64,000 nucleotides of DNA from Pelagimonas varians (GCF_003208435.1 NZ_QKMF01000002.1:310001-374000); one strand, 5' to 3'. Positions 26,455 to 35,966 are shown, counted from the first letter of the stretch. The notes: generated by a model from the letters alone, not told the origin. Numbers and translations are program-made.

Positions 26455-26961
26455 TTAGGCAGCTTGTTTCAGCGCCTTGGCCCAAGTCACCAAATCGCCA
26501 AGATCTGGTGTCAGGCACTCCGCCGCACCGGCGGTAAATTCCAAAAACGCGTCTAGGTTCAAACCGTTTGTGCCAACCAGAACCGGAACACCTTTGTCGA
26601 TTGCCGCCGCGATTACCTCGCGAAATCCGCGGCCATCGGCTTCGTGCTTGCCGAACTTGTTGACGATCAACAAATCTGCACCATCCAAACGGGCCAAGGT
26701 TGCCGCGACCGCGTGTTCCAAGGCGTCGGGGTCCAATTGGCATCCACGCGACTTTGGGCCAAGATTTTGCGAAATGCGAATGATGTCGCCGTCTGGCAAA
26801 ACCCGCACATCCATATCACATTTATGCGTATCCGTGCGCGGCGTGTTGGTTTGAGTGGTTCCTACAACACGCAGCCCATCGTCCAAAAGGCGGGCAGCCA
26901 ACTGCGCCAGCATACCGTTCACATCCACGGTTTTCTGGGACTTGAGATATGCAATTGTCAT
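26455..26961 (-). CDS. DUF2478 domain protein
   Basis: 168 residues. Nucleotide-binding-like fold of DUF2478: residues 22 on LAARLLDDGLRVVGTTQTNTP, then KCDMDVRVLPDGDIIRISQNLGPKSRGCQLDPDALEHA, DLLIVNKFGKHEADGRGFREVIAAAIDKGVPVLVGTN. The NKFGKHEADGRGF block is the family signature and resembles the NTPase family near molybdate transport genes. Start ATG 26961 follows GAGGG; ATG 26973 or 27021 are alternatives. It converges on the cbiX operon. Role unknown; a link to molybdenum enzymes is only by analogy. Confidence 0.78.
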   Translation of the reverse strand: MTIAYLKSQKTVDVNGMLAQLAARLLDDGLRVVGTTQTNTPRTDTHKCDMDVRVLPDGDIIRISQNLGPKSRGCQLDPDALEHAVAATLARLDGADLLIVNKFGKHEADGRGFREVIAAAIDKGVPVLVGTNGLNLDAFLEFTAGAAECLTPDLGDLVTWAKALKQAA

Positions 26962-27157
26962 ATAGACCCTCATCAGTACAGGCACCTTATAGGGGCGCCC
27001 TTTTGTTGGACCGTCAACCAATTAGTTACGCCTCGGGGGGCTTCGGTTCGCATCATGGGTATTGGGGCAAAGTCGCAGAGCGCCGGGCAATTTTTGCGTA
27101 TTGCGGCAATCCCTTCCATTACTAATGAAACCGAACTAGGTTGCCTGCAACAAGACT

Positions 27158-27607
27158 ATGGCAATATATATGACCGGCAGACCAACACTTCCTCTTACCT
27201 CTCGCTCGCTTCCGATCTCATTGATACGGGCGCGCGAGCATATCATGGCCCCGATCCGCAAAATGCTGGCCGAAGAGGGGATCACCGAGCAACAATGGCG
27301 GGTCTTGCGGGTGCTGTCCGAAAACGGTTCCATGGATGCGACAGAGGTGTCCGAGCGCGCTTGCCTCTTGCTGCCGAGCCTGACCCGGATTGTGCGGGCG
27401 ATGACTGAAAAAGGGCTGCTCACCCGTGACCAGGATCAAGAAGATCGCCGCCGCCAGAATTTGGCGATTACCCCGGCTGGCCAAGACATCATTGATCGCA
27501 ATTTCAAAGTCGCCGCAGAGATTATGGATGGATTTCGCGATCGGTTGGGCGAGGCACAACACGAGGCGTTGATTGATGCGTTAAACGCCCTGTGTGAGGA
27601 CGAATAA
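27158..27607 (+). CDS. MarR-family regulator, HpaR-like
   Basis: 149 residues. Winged helix with the HpaR-type opening LIRAREHIMAPIRKMLAEEGITEQQWRVLRVLSENG, then ATEVSERACLLLPSLTRIVRAMTEKGLLTRDQDQEDRRRQNLAITPAGQ. HpaR regulates homoprotocatechuate degradation; no such genes are adjacent, so the regulated pathway is unknown. Followed by a DeoR regulator within 5 bases. Confidence 0.8.
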   Translation: MAIYMTGRPTLPLTSRSLPISLIRAREHIMAPIRKMLAEEGITEQQWRVLRVLSENGSMDATEVSERACLLLPSLTRIVRAMTEKGLLTRDQDQEDRRRQNLAITPAGQDIIDRNFKVAAEIMDGFRDRLGEAQHEALIDALNALCEDE

Positions 27608-27611
27608 CCCG

Positions 27612-28373
27612 ATGTCTCAAACGATACGCCACCCTGAAATTCTTGAAATGGCACGCCGCGAAGGCAAAGTCACGGTCGACGGTCTGGCGGCATTTTTCGG
27701 AGTGACCTTGCAAACGATCCGTCGCGATTTGACCGATTTGGCGGATAGCGGCCAGTTGGAACGTGTGCATGGCGGTGCGGTTCTGCCCTCGGGCACCACG
27801 AATATCGGTTACGAAGAACGACGGGTTTTGAATCCGGGATCCAAGGCCGCAATCGCACGGGCCTGCGCCGAGCAGATCCCCGATAATATTTCTCTTTTTC
27901 TCAATATCGGCACCAGCACAGAGGCAGTTGCCCATGCCCTGCACGGGCACCGAAATTTGATGGTGGTGACAAATAATATGAACGTGGCCAATATTTTGGC
28001 AGGCCATTCGAGTTGCGAAATTGTGGTGACGGGCGGCAATCTGCGGCGTACGGATGGTGGGTTGGTCGGCAATCTGGCCGCAAAGACCATCGAACAATTC
28101 AAAGTGGATCTGGCTGTGATCGGCTGCTCTGCTTTGGATCAAGATGGCGATTTACTTGATTTTGATATTCAAGAAGTCGGGGTCAGTCAGACGATCTTGC
28201 GCCAATCACGCAAGACCTTTTTGGTTGCAGATAGTTCTAAATTCACCCGAACGGCACCTGCACGGATCGCGTCCCTTGCCGAGATTGATAGCTTTTTCAC
28301 CGATGCTCCGCTGGACAAGCCTTTGGCCAGTCGTTGCGCGGATTGGCAAACAGCGGTGTTTGTGGCTGAGTAA
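27612..28373 (+). CDS. DeoR/GlpR-family regulator
   Basis: 253 residues. N-terminal DeoR helix-turn-helix (RHPEILEMARREGKVTVDGLAAFFGVTLQTIRRDLTDLADSGQLERVHGGAVLP) and C-terminal sugar-phosphate sensor domain (NLMVVTNNMNVANILAG, GGNLRRTDGGLVGNLA, DLAVIGCSALDQDGDLLDFD, FLVADSSKF). The ATG 27612 start sits 5 bases after the MarR stop. The effector is unknown; GlpR-like members respond to glycerol 3-phosphate, but no glycerol genes are adjacent. Confidence 0.85.
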   Translation: MSQTIRHPEILEMARREGKVTVDGLAAFFGVTLQTIRRDLTDLADSGQLERVHGGAVLPSGTTNIGYEERRVLNPGSKAAIARACAEQIPDNISLFLNIGTSTEAVAHALHGHRNLMVVTNNMNVANILAGHSSCEIVVTGGNLRRTDGGLVGNLAAKTIEQFKVDLAVIGCSALDQDGDLLDFDIQEVGVSQTILRQSRKTFLVADSSKFTRTAPARIASLAEIDSFFTDAPLDKPLASRCADWQTAVFVAE

Positions 28374-28378
28374 TGGCC

Positions 28379-29815
28379 TTAAGCTAGGGCCGCGCCACTG
28401 ATGGATTTGATGTCTTGAAAGGCGCGAATGCCCCATATGCCGGCCTCGCGGCCATAGCCAGACAAACCACGTCCGCCAAATGGGGCCCCGTCTTCGCGGC
28501 TTTGCCCGTTGATCTGTACCATTCCCACCCGCAAAGCCTGTGCGACCCGATCAGCCCGCTGAAGGTCGGCGGTTTGAATAAATCCTGCCAACCCGTAAGA
28601 CGATGCATTGGCCAGCGCGATTGCCTCTGCTTCGCTGTCAAAGGGGGTCATCGTTAGGACTGGCCCAAAGATCTCCTCACGGAACAGCGTCATTTCGGGT
28701 GTGACGTCGGCAAAGACCGTCGGCTGGGTGTAGTATCCCTGCGCCAGATGTGTTGGCCGGCCAGATCCGCCGGCAATCAGTTTGGCACCTTGGTGAAGGC
28801 CGGTTTCGATATAGTTTTGCACGCGGATGTATTGGGCATCGCTGATTTGCGGGCCGATATGTGCGCCAGATTGATCTGGCCTGTTTACTTGTGTTTTGGC
28901 AGCAAGGGTCGCGGCCAGTTGAACGGCATCGTCATAGATTTCCCGCGCCACCAACATCCGCGAAGCCGCATTGCACGACTGTCCTGCATTGCGAAAACAA
29001 TGTGCCAGCCCTTGCTGTATGGCTGTGTGAACATCGCAATCTTCGAACAAGATATTGGCGGATTTCCCGCCCAGTTCCAGCGTGGTCCGGGTCATGCGTT
29101 CAGCGGCTTCGGCGGCAATGAACCGTCCTGTGGCGGTTGATCCGGTAAAGGAAACGATATCCACATCCGGCTGCGCAATCAGATTCGCACCAACAGCGCC
29201 GTCTCCGGTTATCAGATTGAAAACACCGGCTGGCAGATCCGCTGCATCCATCGCCTCGGCAAGGATCAAGGCCGTTCTGCTGGCAAGCTCTGATGGTTTG
29301 AGAACCATGGTGCAGCCCGCAGCCAAGGCTCCGGCCAGCTTTAGTGCAACTTGATTCAAGGGCCAGTTCCAAGGGGTGATCAGGGCCGCGACGCCCAAAG
29401 GCTCATAGCGTATCCGGTGGTCTGGATGCGTTGTCAGCGGGTGGTCGTCGGAAAGGCTGTCCAAAGCGGTCACCGTCGCGTGTAAATGGGCCAAACCAGC
29501 GGCCACTTGGCCGGTGCGGGCGAACTCGATCGGGGCACCGATTTCGTTGCTGATGCATTCTGCCAAAGCATCTGCACGCATTTCCAGCTGTTTGATGATC
29601 CGCAGCAAAGCGGCCTTGCGGTCAGCTAGACTGGATCGGCCCCAGCCGGAGGCAAACGCCTTGCGGGCGGAGGCAACGGCCTTGGCGCAGTCCTCATCGG
29701 TGGCCATTTGCAAAATGCCAGAAACCAGTTCTGTGTCCGGATTGACCAGATCGCGCCGCGCGCCTTTGGCCCCGTGCCAAGATCCATCATAATAGAGCTG
29801 GTCGTAGAGTGTCAT
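28379..29815 (-). CDS. Aldehyde dehydrogenase (NAD(P)+)
   Basis: 478 residues, standard family length. NAD-binding ITPWNWPLNQVALKLAGALAAGCTMVLKPSE, catalytic Glu in TLELGGKSANILFED, nucleophile Cys in HCFRNAGQSCNAASRMLV, and the terminal PFGGRGLSGYGREAG. Soluble oxidoreductase; substrate unknown. It is convergent with the DeoR gene and upstream is an IclR regulator on the same strand, with a short palindrome between them. Confidence 0.9.
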   Translation of the reverse strand: MTLYDQLYYDGSWHGAKGARRDLVNPDTELVSGILQMATDEDCAKAVASARKAFASGWGRSSLADRKAALLRIIKQLEMRADALAECISNEIGAPIEFARTGQVAAGLAHLHATVTALDSLSDDHPLTTHPDHRIRYEPLGVAALITPWNWPLNQVALKLAGALAAGCTMVLKPSELASRTALILAEAMDAADLPAGVFNLITGDGAVGANLIAQPDVDIVSFTGSTATGRFIAAEAAERMTRTTLELGGKSANILFEDCDVHTAIQQGLAHCFRNAGQSCNAASRMLVAREIYDDAVQLAATLAAKTQVNRPDQSGAHIGPQISDAQYIRVQNYIETGLHQGAKLIAGGSGRPTHLAQGYYTQPTVFADVTPEMTLFREEIFGPVLTMTPFDSEAEAIALANASSYGLAGFIQTADLQRADRVAQALRVGMVQINGQSREDGAPFGGRGLSGYGREAGIWGIRAFQDIKSISGAALA

Positions 29816-29928
29816 TCAGCCCGTATCCCTTTACCAAAGCCCGTGATGGCCATAGGCCAACCCGCGCATTTGCGAGGGGCTGGGCGCGAAGATCAAGCGG
29901 ATTTCACCTAGGAACAGGAAACGTGATC

Positions 29929-29942
29929 TGACCGACCGGTCA
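29929..29942. promoter_or_regulatory. Short palindrome TGACC-GACC-GGTCA between IclR and aldehyde dehydrogenase genes
   Basis: TGACCGACCGGTCA is a perfect 5-bp inverted repeat around GACC, 114 bases before the aldehyde dehydrogenase start and just after the IclR stop. It could be an operator for the IclR-family regulator next to it. The gap 29816-29945 shows nothing else. Confidence 0.3.
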
Positions 29943-29945
29943 AAG

Positions 29946-30710
29946 TCAGGAAACCAAATCCGAAAGCTCGGATGCGGCCCCTTGCATTTGTGGCAAGAAG
30001 CTCATTGCATGTTGCACGTCAAATCGCTGGGTCGGTGCATGAAACGACAAAGTGGCCATCAACCGACCATGCACATCGCGGACTGGCACCGCAATTGCGA
30101 TCATGTCATCCATGAATTCTTCGCGGTCCAATGAGTAGTCGTTTTTTCGGACTTGGGTGATTTCAGAAATCAGTTCTTCCGGGGTGATGATCGTGTTTAC
30201 GGTACGGGCCGCAAGGTCAGCCGCGCCAAGATATCGTTGCAGGTGATTGCGGGTAAGCGAACTTAGGTACATTTTACCAGATGCGGTGCAGTAAAAGGGC
30301 ACCCGGGTTCCGATAGGAAGCTGAATGCGCAATGGCCATTCCGTTTCAACCCGTTCAACATAGGTCATCGCATGCCGGTCGGGCAGGGCGATGTTGCAGG
30401 TTTCGCCAATCTGCTGGCTGAGTTTTCCCAAAATTGCCTGACGAGCCGTTCGAATGCGCAGCGATGACAAAATGCCGCCAGACATGATCCTTAAGCGTGG
30501 GCCGGGGGAATAGGTCCGGCCGTCCAAATCGCGCTGCAAAAAACCCTCGTCTTCAAGGGTTGCAAACAGTCGGTGAATGGTAGGCTTGGGTAACCCGATT
30601 TTTTCGTTCACCGATGTTGGGGTGACGGGAACGCCCGCCCGCGCGACTTCTTCTAGAACCAAAAGCAATCTGAGGTTGGTTGGGATGATGTCTTGTTTGT
30701 CCCCGTCCAT
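29946..30710 (-). CDS. IclR-family transcriptional regulator
   Basis: 254 residues. N-terminal winged helix (LRLLLVLEEVARAGVPVTPTSVNEKIGLPKPTIHRLFATLEDEGFL) and C-terminal IclR ligand domain (TCNIALPDRHAMTYVERVETEWPLRI, PFYCTASGKMYLS, DDMIAIAVPVRDVHGRLMATLSFHAP). It lies upstream of the aldehyde dehydrogenase on the same strand, 131 bases away, and could control it. Ligand unknown. Confidence 0.87.
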   Translation of the reverse strand: MDGDKQDIIPTNLRLLLVLEEVARAGVPVTPTSVNEKIGLPKPTIHRLFATLEDEGFLQRDLDGRTYSPGPRLRIMSGGILSSLRIRTARQAILGKLSQQIGETCNIALPDRHAMTYVERVETEWPLRIQLPIGTRVPFYCTASGKMYLSSLTRNHLQRYLGAADLAARTVNTIITPEELISEITQVRKNDYSLDREEFMDDMIAIAVPVRDVHGRLMATLSFHAPTQRFDVQHAMSFLPQMQGAASELSDLVS

Positions 30711-30856
30711 AGCTGGCTCCGTCTTTGGCTGGTCGCTGGGCTGATGTTAGGCCACATTCGACGAAATCGGTTGATGCCCGTTATAGCGTAGCAAAGGGAA
30801 CTAGGGAACGCCCCTTGCGCGAAAGCAAAGGGCTGCTGCGACGGGCACATGAGGGG

Positions 30857-31342
30857 TTAGCCCCCAAAGTGGCGGCGCTCGATACTTACCGCGCCGCCCG
30901 CGTCTGAGCGGATGATATGCAGATCGCCGTATTCCAGCGGGGGCGGATTGCTGAGCCGCAAGTCTTTCCAGATGGCTTTGAGATTACCCTTGTTGCCAAT
31001 CCAAATAACGCTGCGCCCAGCACTGGCAGCGATCAAGCCGCTTGTCGGCATTTCGCTGGGCAGGTTTTGAACGGGTAGATTTCGCGCAGTGGCCAAAGGC
31101 GCTGCGGTATCCATATTGCGTTTGATTCCGGGCGAAATAATCGCATCCAAGGGCATACCATTCAAAGCATGAACCAAATCACGCGATCGAATTTTGCCTT
31201 TTGCACTCAGATCGTCGCCATCGCGATCGGCATGGCGCACAACAATCAAAGTCGAATTTGGAGCAAGGGAAAACGCGCCCTGCGGTCCGCTGCAGGCCGC
31301 AACTGCGAGCAGGGACGAAATCAAAAAGTAACGACGGAACAT
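30857..31342 (-). CDS. Lipoprotein of the histidine phosphatase (phosphoglycerate mutase-like) fold
   Basis: 161 residues. Lipoprotein signal with lipobox LLAVAAC at 12-18 (Cys acylation site), then STLIVVRHADRDGDDLSAKGKIRSRDLV. The RHAD motif replaces the canonical RHG/RHGE; the second catalytic Arg and His are not obvious. VIWIGNKGNLKAIW is a likely later strand. Periplasm-facing membrane-anchored protein of unknown substrate. Confidence 0.7.
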   Translation of the reverse strand: MFRRYFLISSLLAVAACSGPQGAFSLAPNSTLIVVRHADRDGDDLSAKGKIRSRDLVHALNGMPLDAIISPGIKRNMDTAAPLATARNLPVQNLPSEMPTSGLIAASAGRSVIWIGNKGNLKAIWKDLRLSNPPPLEYGDLHIIRSDAGGAVSIERRHFGG

Positions 31343-31410
31343 AGCTGACCTCCGAAGATTTATCCCTTCAGTATAGCGGTCAGCCTGAATTTCGACAAAT
31401 CTGCGTCAGG

Positions 31411-31578
31411 CTACTTGGTCAAGATCAGCTTGCCAGCGCGGGTTATGCGCAGGGTGTAAACTTGTTCACCCAGTTGGATGTTGGCCAAACTGCCGCCGTC
31501 CGTCAGGGAATTGGCGTCATAAATCGGCAGGCGTTGTGCGGGTTGGTTTGCCAGTTCGCGGGCGATATTCAAGGTCAT
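31411..31578 (-). CDS. hemP: HemP hemin-uptake small protein
   Basis: 55 residues, read leftwards from ATG 31578. The second half NIQLGEQVYTLRITRAGKLILTK is the HemP signature (H/Q-x-G-x2-Y-x-LR-x-T-x2-GKLILTK). HemP acts with iron/heme-responsive regulation and is needed for heme transporter expression in some proteobacteria. AGAGG is placed about 8 bases upstream. It follows a possible small frame (31621-31758) and precedes the lipoprotein phosphatase gene. No heme transporter is adjacent. Confidence 0.82.
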   Translation of the reverse strand: MTLNIARELANQPAQRLPIYDANSLTDGGSLANIQLGEQVYTLRITRAGKLILTK

Positions 31579-31620
31579 GTATCAGTGCCTCTGGTATGCT
31601 CGATCAGATCGAAGAGGGTT

Positions 31621-31758
31621 TCAAGATTGCGCAAACGTGGAAGTGCCAAAAAGATGAAAAACGGGCTTTGTGACTTCATCAACTTCTTCCTGCGTCGCTT
31701 GTTGACTGGCTGACCTAACGGGCTGGCTGACGATGGCAATATGCGGGGTGAATTCCAT
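31621..31758 (-). CDS. Possible 45-residue small protein upstream of hemP
   Basis: Frame from ATG 31758 (MEFTPHIAIVSQPVRSASQQ, then ATQEEVDEVTKPVFHLFG) preceded by AGGA at eight bases. Composition is protein-like, but I know no family. It lies between the inverted repeat at 31773 and hemP, separated from hemP by 42 bases. It could equally be untranslated leader. Confidence 0.3.
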   Translation of the reverse strand: MEFTPHIAIVSQPVRSASQQATQEEVDEVTKPVFHLFGTSTFAQS

Positions 31759-31772
31759 CGAGTCAATCCTGA

Positions 31773-31798
31773 TTGAAATAATAAGGTATATTTTTCAA
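31773..31798. promoter_or_regulatory. AT-rich inverted repeat TTGAAA...TTTCAA upstream of hemP
   Basis: TTGAAA and TTTCAA at the two ends of a 26-base AT-rich stretch, about 200 bases before hemP and 15 before the small frame at 31758. It looks like a regulator site of the iron/heme type, but no named box fits exactly. Confidence 0.3.
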
Positions 31799-31806
31799 TA
31801 AAGAAA

Positions 31807-31834
31807 AACCCGCCACACAATCGTGCGGCGGGTT
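31807..31834 (-). terminator. Intrinsic terminator of icd
   Basis: Minus-strand arms AACCCGCCGCAC and GUGUGGCGGGUU pair over 12 bp (one G-U) around GAUU, followed by UUUCUUU. It begins 24 bases after the icd stop. Confidence 0.9.
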
Positions 31835-31857
31835 CTTTTGGCTAACCAATCAGGTGT

Positions 31858-34068
31858 TTAGGCAAAGATTGCATTCAGCGTGGCGCTGGGGCGCATAACT
31901 TCGGCCTTTTTCGCTACAGATGGGCGGTAGTAGCCACCGATGTCCGCCGCAGGACCTTGAGCAGCCGCCAATTCGGCCAAGATCGCGGATTCGCCATCTG
32001 CCAGAGCTTTGGCGATTGGGGCAAAATGGGCTGCCAGATCAGCGTCGTCTGACTGCGCGGCCAAGGCTTCGGCCCAATAGCGGGCAAACCAGTAGTGGCT
32101 GTCACGGTTGTCAGGCTGACCAACTTTGCGCGAAGGCGAACGATTGTCGTCAAGAATGCCCTGCGTGGCGGCTTCGGCTGCTACACCCAAAACGCCAGCT
32201 TTGGCATTGCCACGGCTGTCCGCAAGGAAGTTGAGGCTTTCACCCAAGGCGCAGAATTCGCCCATGCTGTCCCAACGCAGGTGGTTTTCTTCGACCAACT
32301 GTTGAACGTGCTTGGGGGCTGAGCCGCCCGCACCGGTTTCGAACAAGCCGCCACCGTTCATCAGCTTCACAATCGACAACATTTTGGCCGATGTGCCCAG
32401 CTCAAGAATGGGGAACAGATCGGTCAGGTAGTCGCGCAACACGTTACCGGTGATGGCGATGCTGTCATTCCCTGCGGTGATTGTCTTCAAAGACTGGGCT
32501 GTGGCTTCGCGTGGGGCCATAGTCTGGAATTTGTCGGCAACGCCGGCGGCTTCCAGAGCTGGCTGCACGTATTTGATCAGCTCGGCGTCATGGGCGCGGT
32601 TTGCGTCCAACCAGAAAATCGCTTCGGAACCGGTCAGGCGCTGACGGTCCAACGCAAGCTGGATCCAGTTTTCGATCGGTGCCTGCTTGACAGTGCAAGA
32701 CCGCCAGATGTCTCCTGCTTCGACGTCATGGCTCAGCAGTGTTTCACCGTTGGCCAGAACAACGCGGATGGTGCCGTCAGCAGCCGCTTCGAAGGTGGTT
32801 GGGTGCGAGCCGTATTCTTCGGCCTTTTGCGCCATCAGACCGACGTTGGCGACGGAACCGGCGGTGGTCACATCCAACGCGCCGTTGGCTTTGAAAAAGT
32901 TGATCGATTCGTCATAGATTGTGGCGTAGCAGCGATCGGGGATCACACAGTTGGTATCGCCTTTATTCCCAGCAGCGTCCCAACCTTTGCCGCCCGCGCG
33001 GATAACCGCAGGCATCGAGGCGTCGATGATAACGTCCGACGGGACGTGCAGGTTGGTGATGCCTTTGTCGCTGTCGACCATATACATGGCAGGGCGATCG
33101 GCGGTTACGGCGTCGATTGCGGCCATGATGTCGGCGTTGCCAGCAACACGTTCCAGCAGGTCACCCATGCCGGAATTCGGGTTCACACCCAATGCATCCA
33201 ACTCTGCGCCGAATTTTTCGAACACTGGGGCCAGCCATGCTTTGACCGCGTGGCCAAAGATGATCGGGTCAGAGACCTTCATCATTGTGGCTTTCATGTG
33301 CAAGGAGAACATGGTGCCATCGGCTTTGGTGTCTTCGATTGCGCCGGCAAGGAAGGTGCCCAGGGCCTTGGCGGACATAAATGTCGCGTCAGCAATTGTG
33401 CCGGTTTCCAGCGGCCAGCCGTCTTTCAAAACGGTGACAGAACCGTCTTTGGCAACAAATTCAATTTTCGCGTCGCCGGCTTGCGCCTCGGTGATGGTGG
33501 CGGATTTCTCGTTTGCGTAGAAATCATTGCCGGGCATCGACGATACTTTGGTTTTGCTCTCAGACGCCCATTTGCCCATCGAATGCGGGTTGTTTTGGGC
33601 GAATTTCTTAACAGCCTTGGCGGCGCGGCGATCAGAGTTGCCTTCGCGCAGCACAGGGTTCACGGCAGAGCCTTTGATCGCGTCGTAACGTGCACGAACG
33701 GCTTTTTCTGCGTCTGTTTTGGGCTCTTCAGGATAATCGGGCAGTTTGTAGCCCTGCGCCTGAAGCTCTTCTACGGCAGCAACCAGCTGCGGTACGGAGG
33801 CCGAGATGTTTGGCAGTTTGATGACGTTGGCTTCGGCGGTTTTCACCAGCTTGCCAAGTTCGGCCAGATCGTCGGACTGACGCTGCTCTTCTGTCAGGTT
33901 CTCAGGGAAGGTCGAGATGATTCGAGCTGCCAGCGAGATGTCCTTGGTGCCCACGGATACGCCAGCGGCCCCCGCAAAGCTTTGAATGATGGGCAGGAAC
34001 GAAGCCGAGGCCAGCTCGGGCGCTTCGTCTACGATAGTATAAATGATATCTGGAGTGTTCTTCGACAT
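31858..34068 (-). CDS. icd: Monomeric NADP-dependent isocitrate dehydrogenase
   Basis: 736 residues, matching the 740-residue monomeric IDH family rather than the 400-residue dimeric form. Seen: [54 protein letters not shown] (substrate binding), [35 protein letters not shown], and [34 protein letters not shown] (NADP/isocitrate region). It oxidises isocitrate to 2-oxoglutarate in the TCA cycle. Followed by a strong terminator; single-gene unit. Confidence 0.97.
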   Translation of the reverse strand: MSKNTPDIIYTIVDEAPELASASFLPIIQSFAGAAGVSVGTKDISLAARIISTFPENLTEEQRQSDDLAELGKLVKTAEANVIKLPNISASVPQLVAAVEELQAQGYKLPDYPEEPKTDAEKAVRARYDAIKGSAVNPVLREGNSDRRAAKAVKKFAQNNPHSMGKWASESKTKVSSMPGNDFYANEKSATITEAQAGDAKIEFVAKDGSVTVLKDGWPLETGTIADATFMSAKALGTFLAGAIEDTKADGTMFSLHMKATMMKVSDPIIFGHAVKAWLAPVFEKFGAELDALGVNPNSGMGDLLERVAGNADIMAAIDAVTADRPAMYMVDSDKGITNLHVPSDVIIDASMPAVIRAGGKGWDAAGNKGDTNCVIPDRCYATIYDESINFFKANGALDVTTAGSVANVGLMAQKAEEYGSHPTTFEAAADGTIRVVLANGETLLSHDVEAGDIWRSCTVKQAPIENWIQLALDRQRLTGSEAIFWLDANRAHDAELIKYVQPALEAAGVADKFQTMAPREATAQSLKTITAGNDSIAITGNVLRDYLTDLFPILELGTSAKMLSIVKLMNGGGLFETGAGGSAPKHVQQLVEENHLRWDSMGEFCALGESLNFLADSRGNAKAGVLGVAAEAATQGILDDNRSPSRKVGQPDNRDSHYWFARYWAEALAAQSDDADLAAHFAPIAKALADGESAILAELAAAQGPAADIGGYYRPSVAKKAEVMRPSATLNAIFA

Positions 34069-34239
34069 GATTTCTGCCTTTCGTTTGCTGGGCTCTCCTT
34101 AGGGCATAGCAGGGGAAACGTCTACAGTATACCAGCGTATACCGTGGAGCATTTCGTCGCGTGGTAAATGAAGTGGCCCCGCTGCGATAGCGGCTGTGTG
34201 ACCTTTGGCTTTCTTGCAGCCGAAGTCTATGGTCGCACC

Positions 34240-34755
34240 ATGGCCTATAATTACGACGACCTCTACAAAACCACACCGAACGCCTTGGGCGATCCGACCA
34301 AGACGTTTGTCGATTTCTTTTCGAGGCGGGACTTAGGGCAGGGATTGCGCGTTCTCGACGTCGGCTGTGGGCAGGGCCGGGATGCGCTTTTTATCGCAGA
34401 GCTTGGTCATAGGGTTGTGGGTGTTGATTTGTCCCCGAGTGGAATTGCAGATCTGACCGCCAGCGCGCAGAAGCAAAACTTGGCAATCACGGGTATTGTT
34501 GCAGACATTACACAATTCACGCCCGAAGGTGATTTTGACATTCTGCTGATCGACCGAACGCTGCACATGTTAGATGCGGGACCACGTCTAAAAGCCTTGG
34601 GTAGGTTGATTGATCATGTGGCCCCAAACGGATGGGTCTTGATCGTGGACGAAAGCAGCAACATTGCCGGCTTCAAAACCGTGTTTGATGCGCATTGCGA
34701 ACAATGGTCCACCGAAGTTGCGAAAAAAGGCACCTTGTTTTTAAAACGCAGCTAG
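34240..34755 (+). CDS. Class I SAM-dependent methyltransferase (TehB-like)
   Basis: 171 residues. Motif I is LRVLDVGCGQGRDALFIAELGHRVVGVDLSPSG with the SAM-binding GxGxG-like loop and acidic motif II (VGVDLS). Motif post-II LLIDRTLHMLDAGPRLKALGRLIDHVAPNGWVLI. Substrate is unknown; size and order resemble TehB/thiol methyltransferases. I start at ATG 34240 (MAYNYDDLYK), where homologous proteins start; an in-frame frame reaches 34168. Confidence 0.78.
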   Translation: MAYNYDDLYKTTPNALGDPTKTFVDFFSRRDLGQGLRVLDVGCGQGRDALFIAELGHRVVGVDLSPSGIADLTASAQKQNLAITGIVADITQFTPEGDFDILLIDRTLHMLDAGPRLKALGRLIDHVAPNGWVLIVDESSNIAGFKTVFDAHCEQWSTEVAKKGTLFLKRS

Positions 34756-34784
34756 CCAGCGCATTGCCCCATTTTGGGACACTG

Positions 34785-34997
34785 TCAGAGCCAGTGGCCG
34801 GCCTCATCCTTTTGGGGGCCGTGCAGGTCAAAGCTTGGGCGGGCAACGGTGTCCAGCGGGTCGCTTTGAAATGCGGCGTTCCACATTTTGACAAGAGGGC
34901 CTTCGTAAGGCTCGCCTGTGCTGACGGATTGGGCAAAAATCCCAAGGCCAATCACACAAGCAGTGGCAAGAATGGGGGCGTTGATCGGGCTTCGCAT
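34785..34997 (-). CDS. Small exported or membrane-anchored hypothetical protein
   Basis: 70 residues with a hydrophobic N-terminus (INAPILATACVIGLGIFAQ) that is either a signal peptide or an anchor, then a short hydrophilic tail ending HGPQKDEAGHWL. AGGAGACCGTC precedes the ATG, an excellent ribosome site, which is why I take it as real. No family recognised. It converges on the methyltransferase gene. Confidence 0.55.
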   Translation of the reverse strand: MRSPINAPILATACVIGLGIFAQSVSTGEPYEGPLVKMWNAAFQSDPLDTVARPSFDLHGPQKDEAGHWL

Positions 34998-35159
34998 GAC
35001 GGTCTCCTGTTGTTCTTTGACAGGTTACACGTTGGTGCCGACAAGTTTCGTCGGTATTGGATGAGATTTTTTCAAGGGGCGGGCAAATATTGTGAGTGTA
35101 TTGCAATGGACCCTATGAACGGGCCTGCCTAAAGTCATCCGAATTCGAAGGATACACAG

Positions 35160-35966
35160 ATGCACCCACTCGTTACACAAGCCCAGATTGACACCTTTCA
35201 AACTGAAGGCGTTGTTTTGATCAAAGGATTGTTTAAGTCCCACATCGACACAATTCGCAGCGGAATTGAACGCAATATGGCAAAGCCGGGCCCCTATGCG
35301 GCTGAGAACCTGAAAGAGGGCGAGGCGGGGCGGTTTTTTGACGACTATTGCAACTGGACGCGTATCCCCGAGTTCGAAGAGGTGATCCGCACTTCGCCCG
35401 CCGCTGAGGTGGCTGCCGACCTGATGGGGTCACAGCGTGTGCAGGTCTTTCATGACCATGTTCTTGTCAAAGAACCCGGAACATCCAAAGCAACGCCATG
35501 GCATCAAGATGGTCCTTATTACTTTGTGGATGGTATTCAAAACGTCAGTTTTTGGTCGCCCATGGATCCTGTGAATGACAACAGCCTGCGCTGCGTCGCG
35601 GGCAGTCATGCGTGGGACAAACCGGTTTTACCGACGCGCTGGTTGGCCGAGACCAGCTTTTATGCCAATGAGGACGAATATATGCCCGTCCCTGATCCCG
35701 ACGCAGAGGGTATGGACATCAAGGAATGGCAGATGGAACCGGGCGATGCGGTTGCGTTCAACTACGGGATTTTGCACGGAGCGCGCGGGAATGAGGCCAG
35801 CACACGGCGGCGGGCTTTTTCCCTGAGGTTGCTGGGGGATGACGCAAGGTACATTGAGCGGCCGGGGCCGACTTCGCCGCCATTTCCAGGGCATGACATG
35901 AAGCCGGGGCAGCGCCTGCGCGAAGATTGGTTTCCCACGATTTTTGAACGCAAAGACATCATTTGA
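35160..35966 (+). CDS. Phytanoyl-CoA dioxygenase (PhyH) family protein
   Basis: 268 residues, non-heme Fe(II)/2-oxoglutarate dioxygenase fold. Iron ligands: His and Asp in ATPWHQDGPYYF (about residue 118) and a distal His in FNYGILHGARGNEA (about 206), with RRRAFSLRLLGDD supplying the 2-oxoglutarate Arg. Such proteins hydroxylate lipids, ectoine-like or other small molecules; substrate not inferable. Followed by a perfect hairpin shared with the convergent glyA. Confidence 0.85.
   Translation: MHPLVTQAQIDTFQTEGVVLIKGLFKSHIDTIRSGIERNMAKPGPYAAENLKEGEAGRFFDDYCNWTRIPEFEEVIRTSPAAEVAADLMGSQRVQVFHDHVLVKEPGTSKATPWHQDGPYYFVDGIQNVSFWSPMDPVNDNSLRCVAGSHAWDKPVLPTRWLAETSFYANEDEYMPVPDPDAEGMDIKEWQMEPGDAVAFNYGILHGARGNEASTRRRAFSLRLLGDDARYIERPGPTSPPFPGHDMKPGQRLREDWFPTIFERKDII

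Noticed and set aside
32590-34167. 525-codon open frame antisense to icd
   Set aside because: The minus-strand protein is clearly isocitrate dehydrogenase along its whole length; the antisense frame is a by-product of codon bias.
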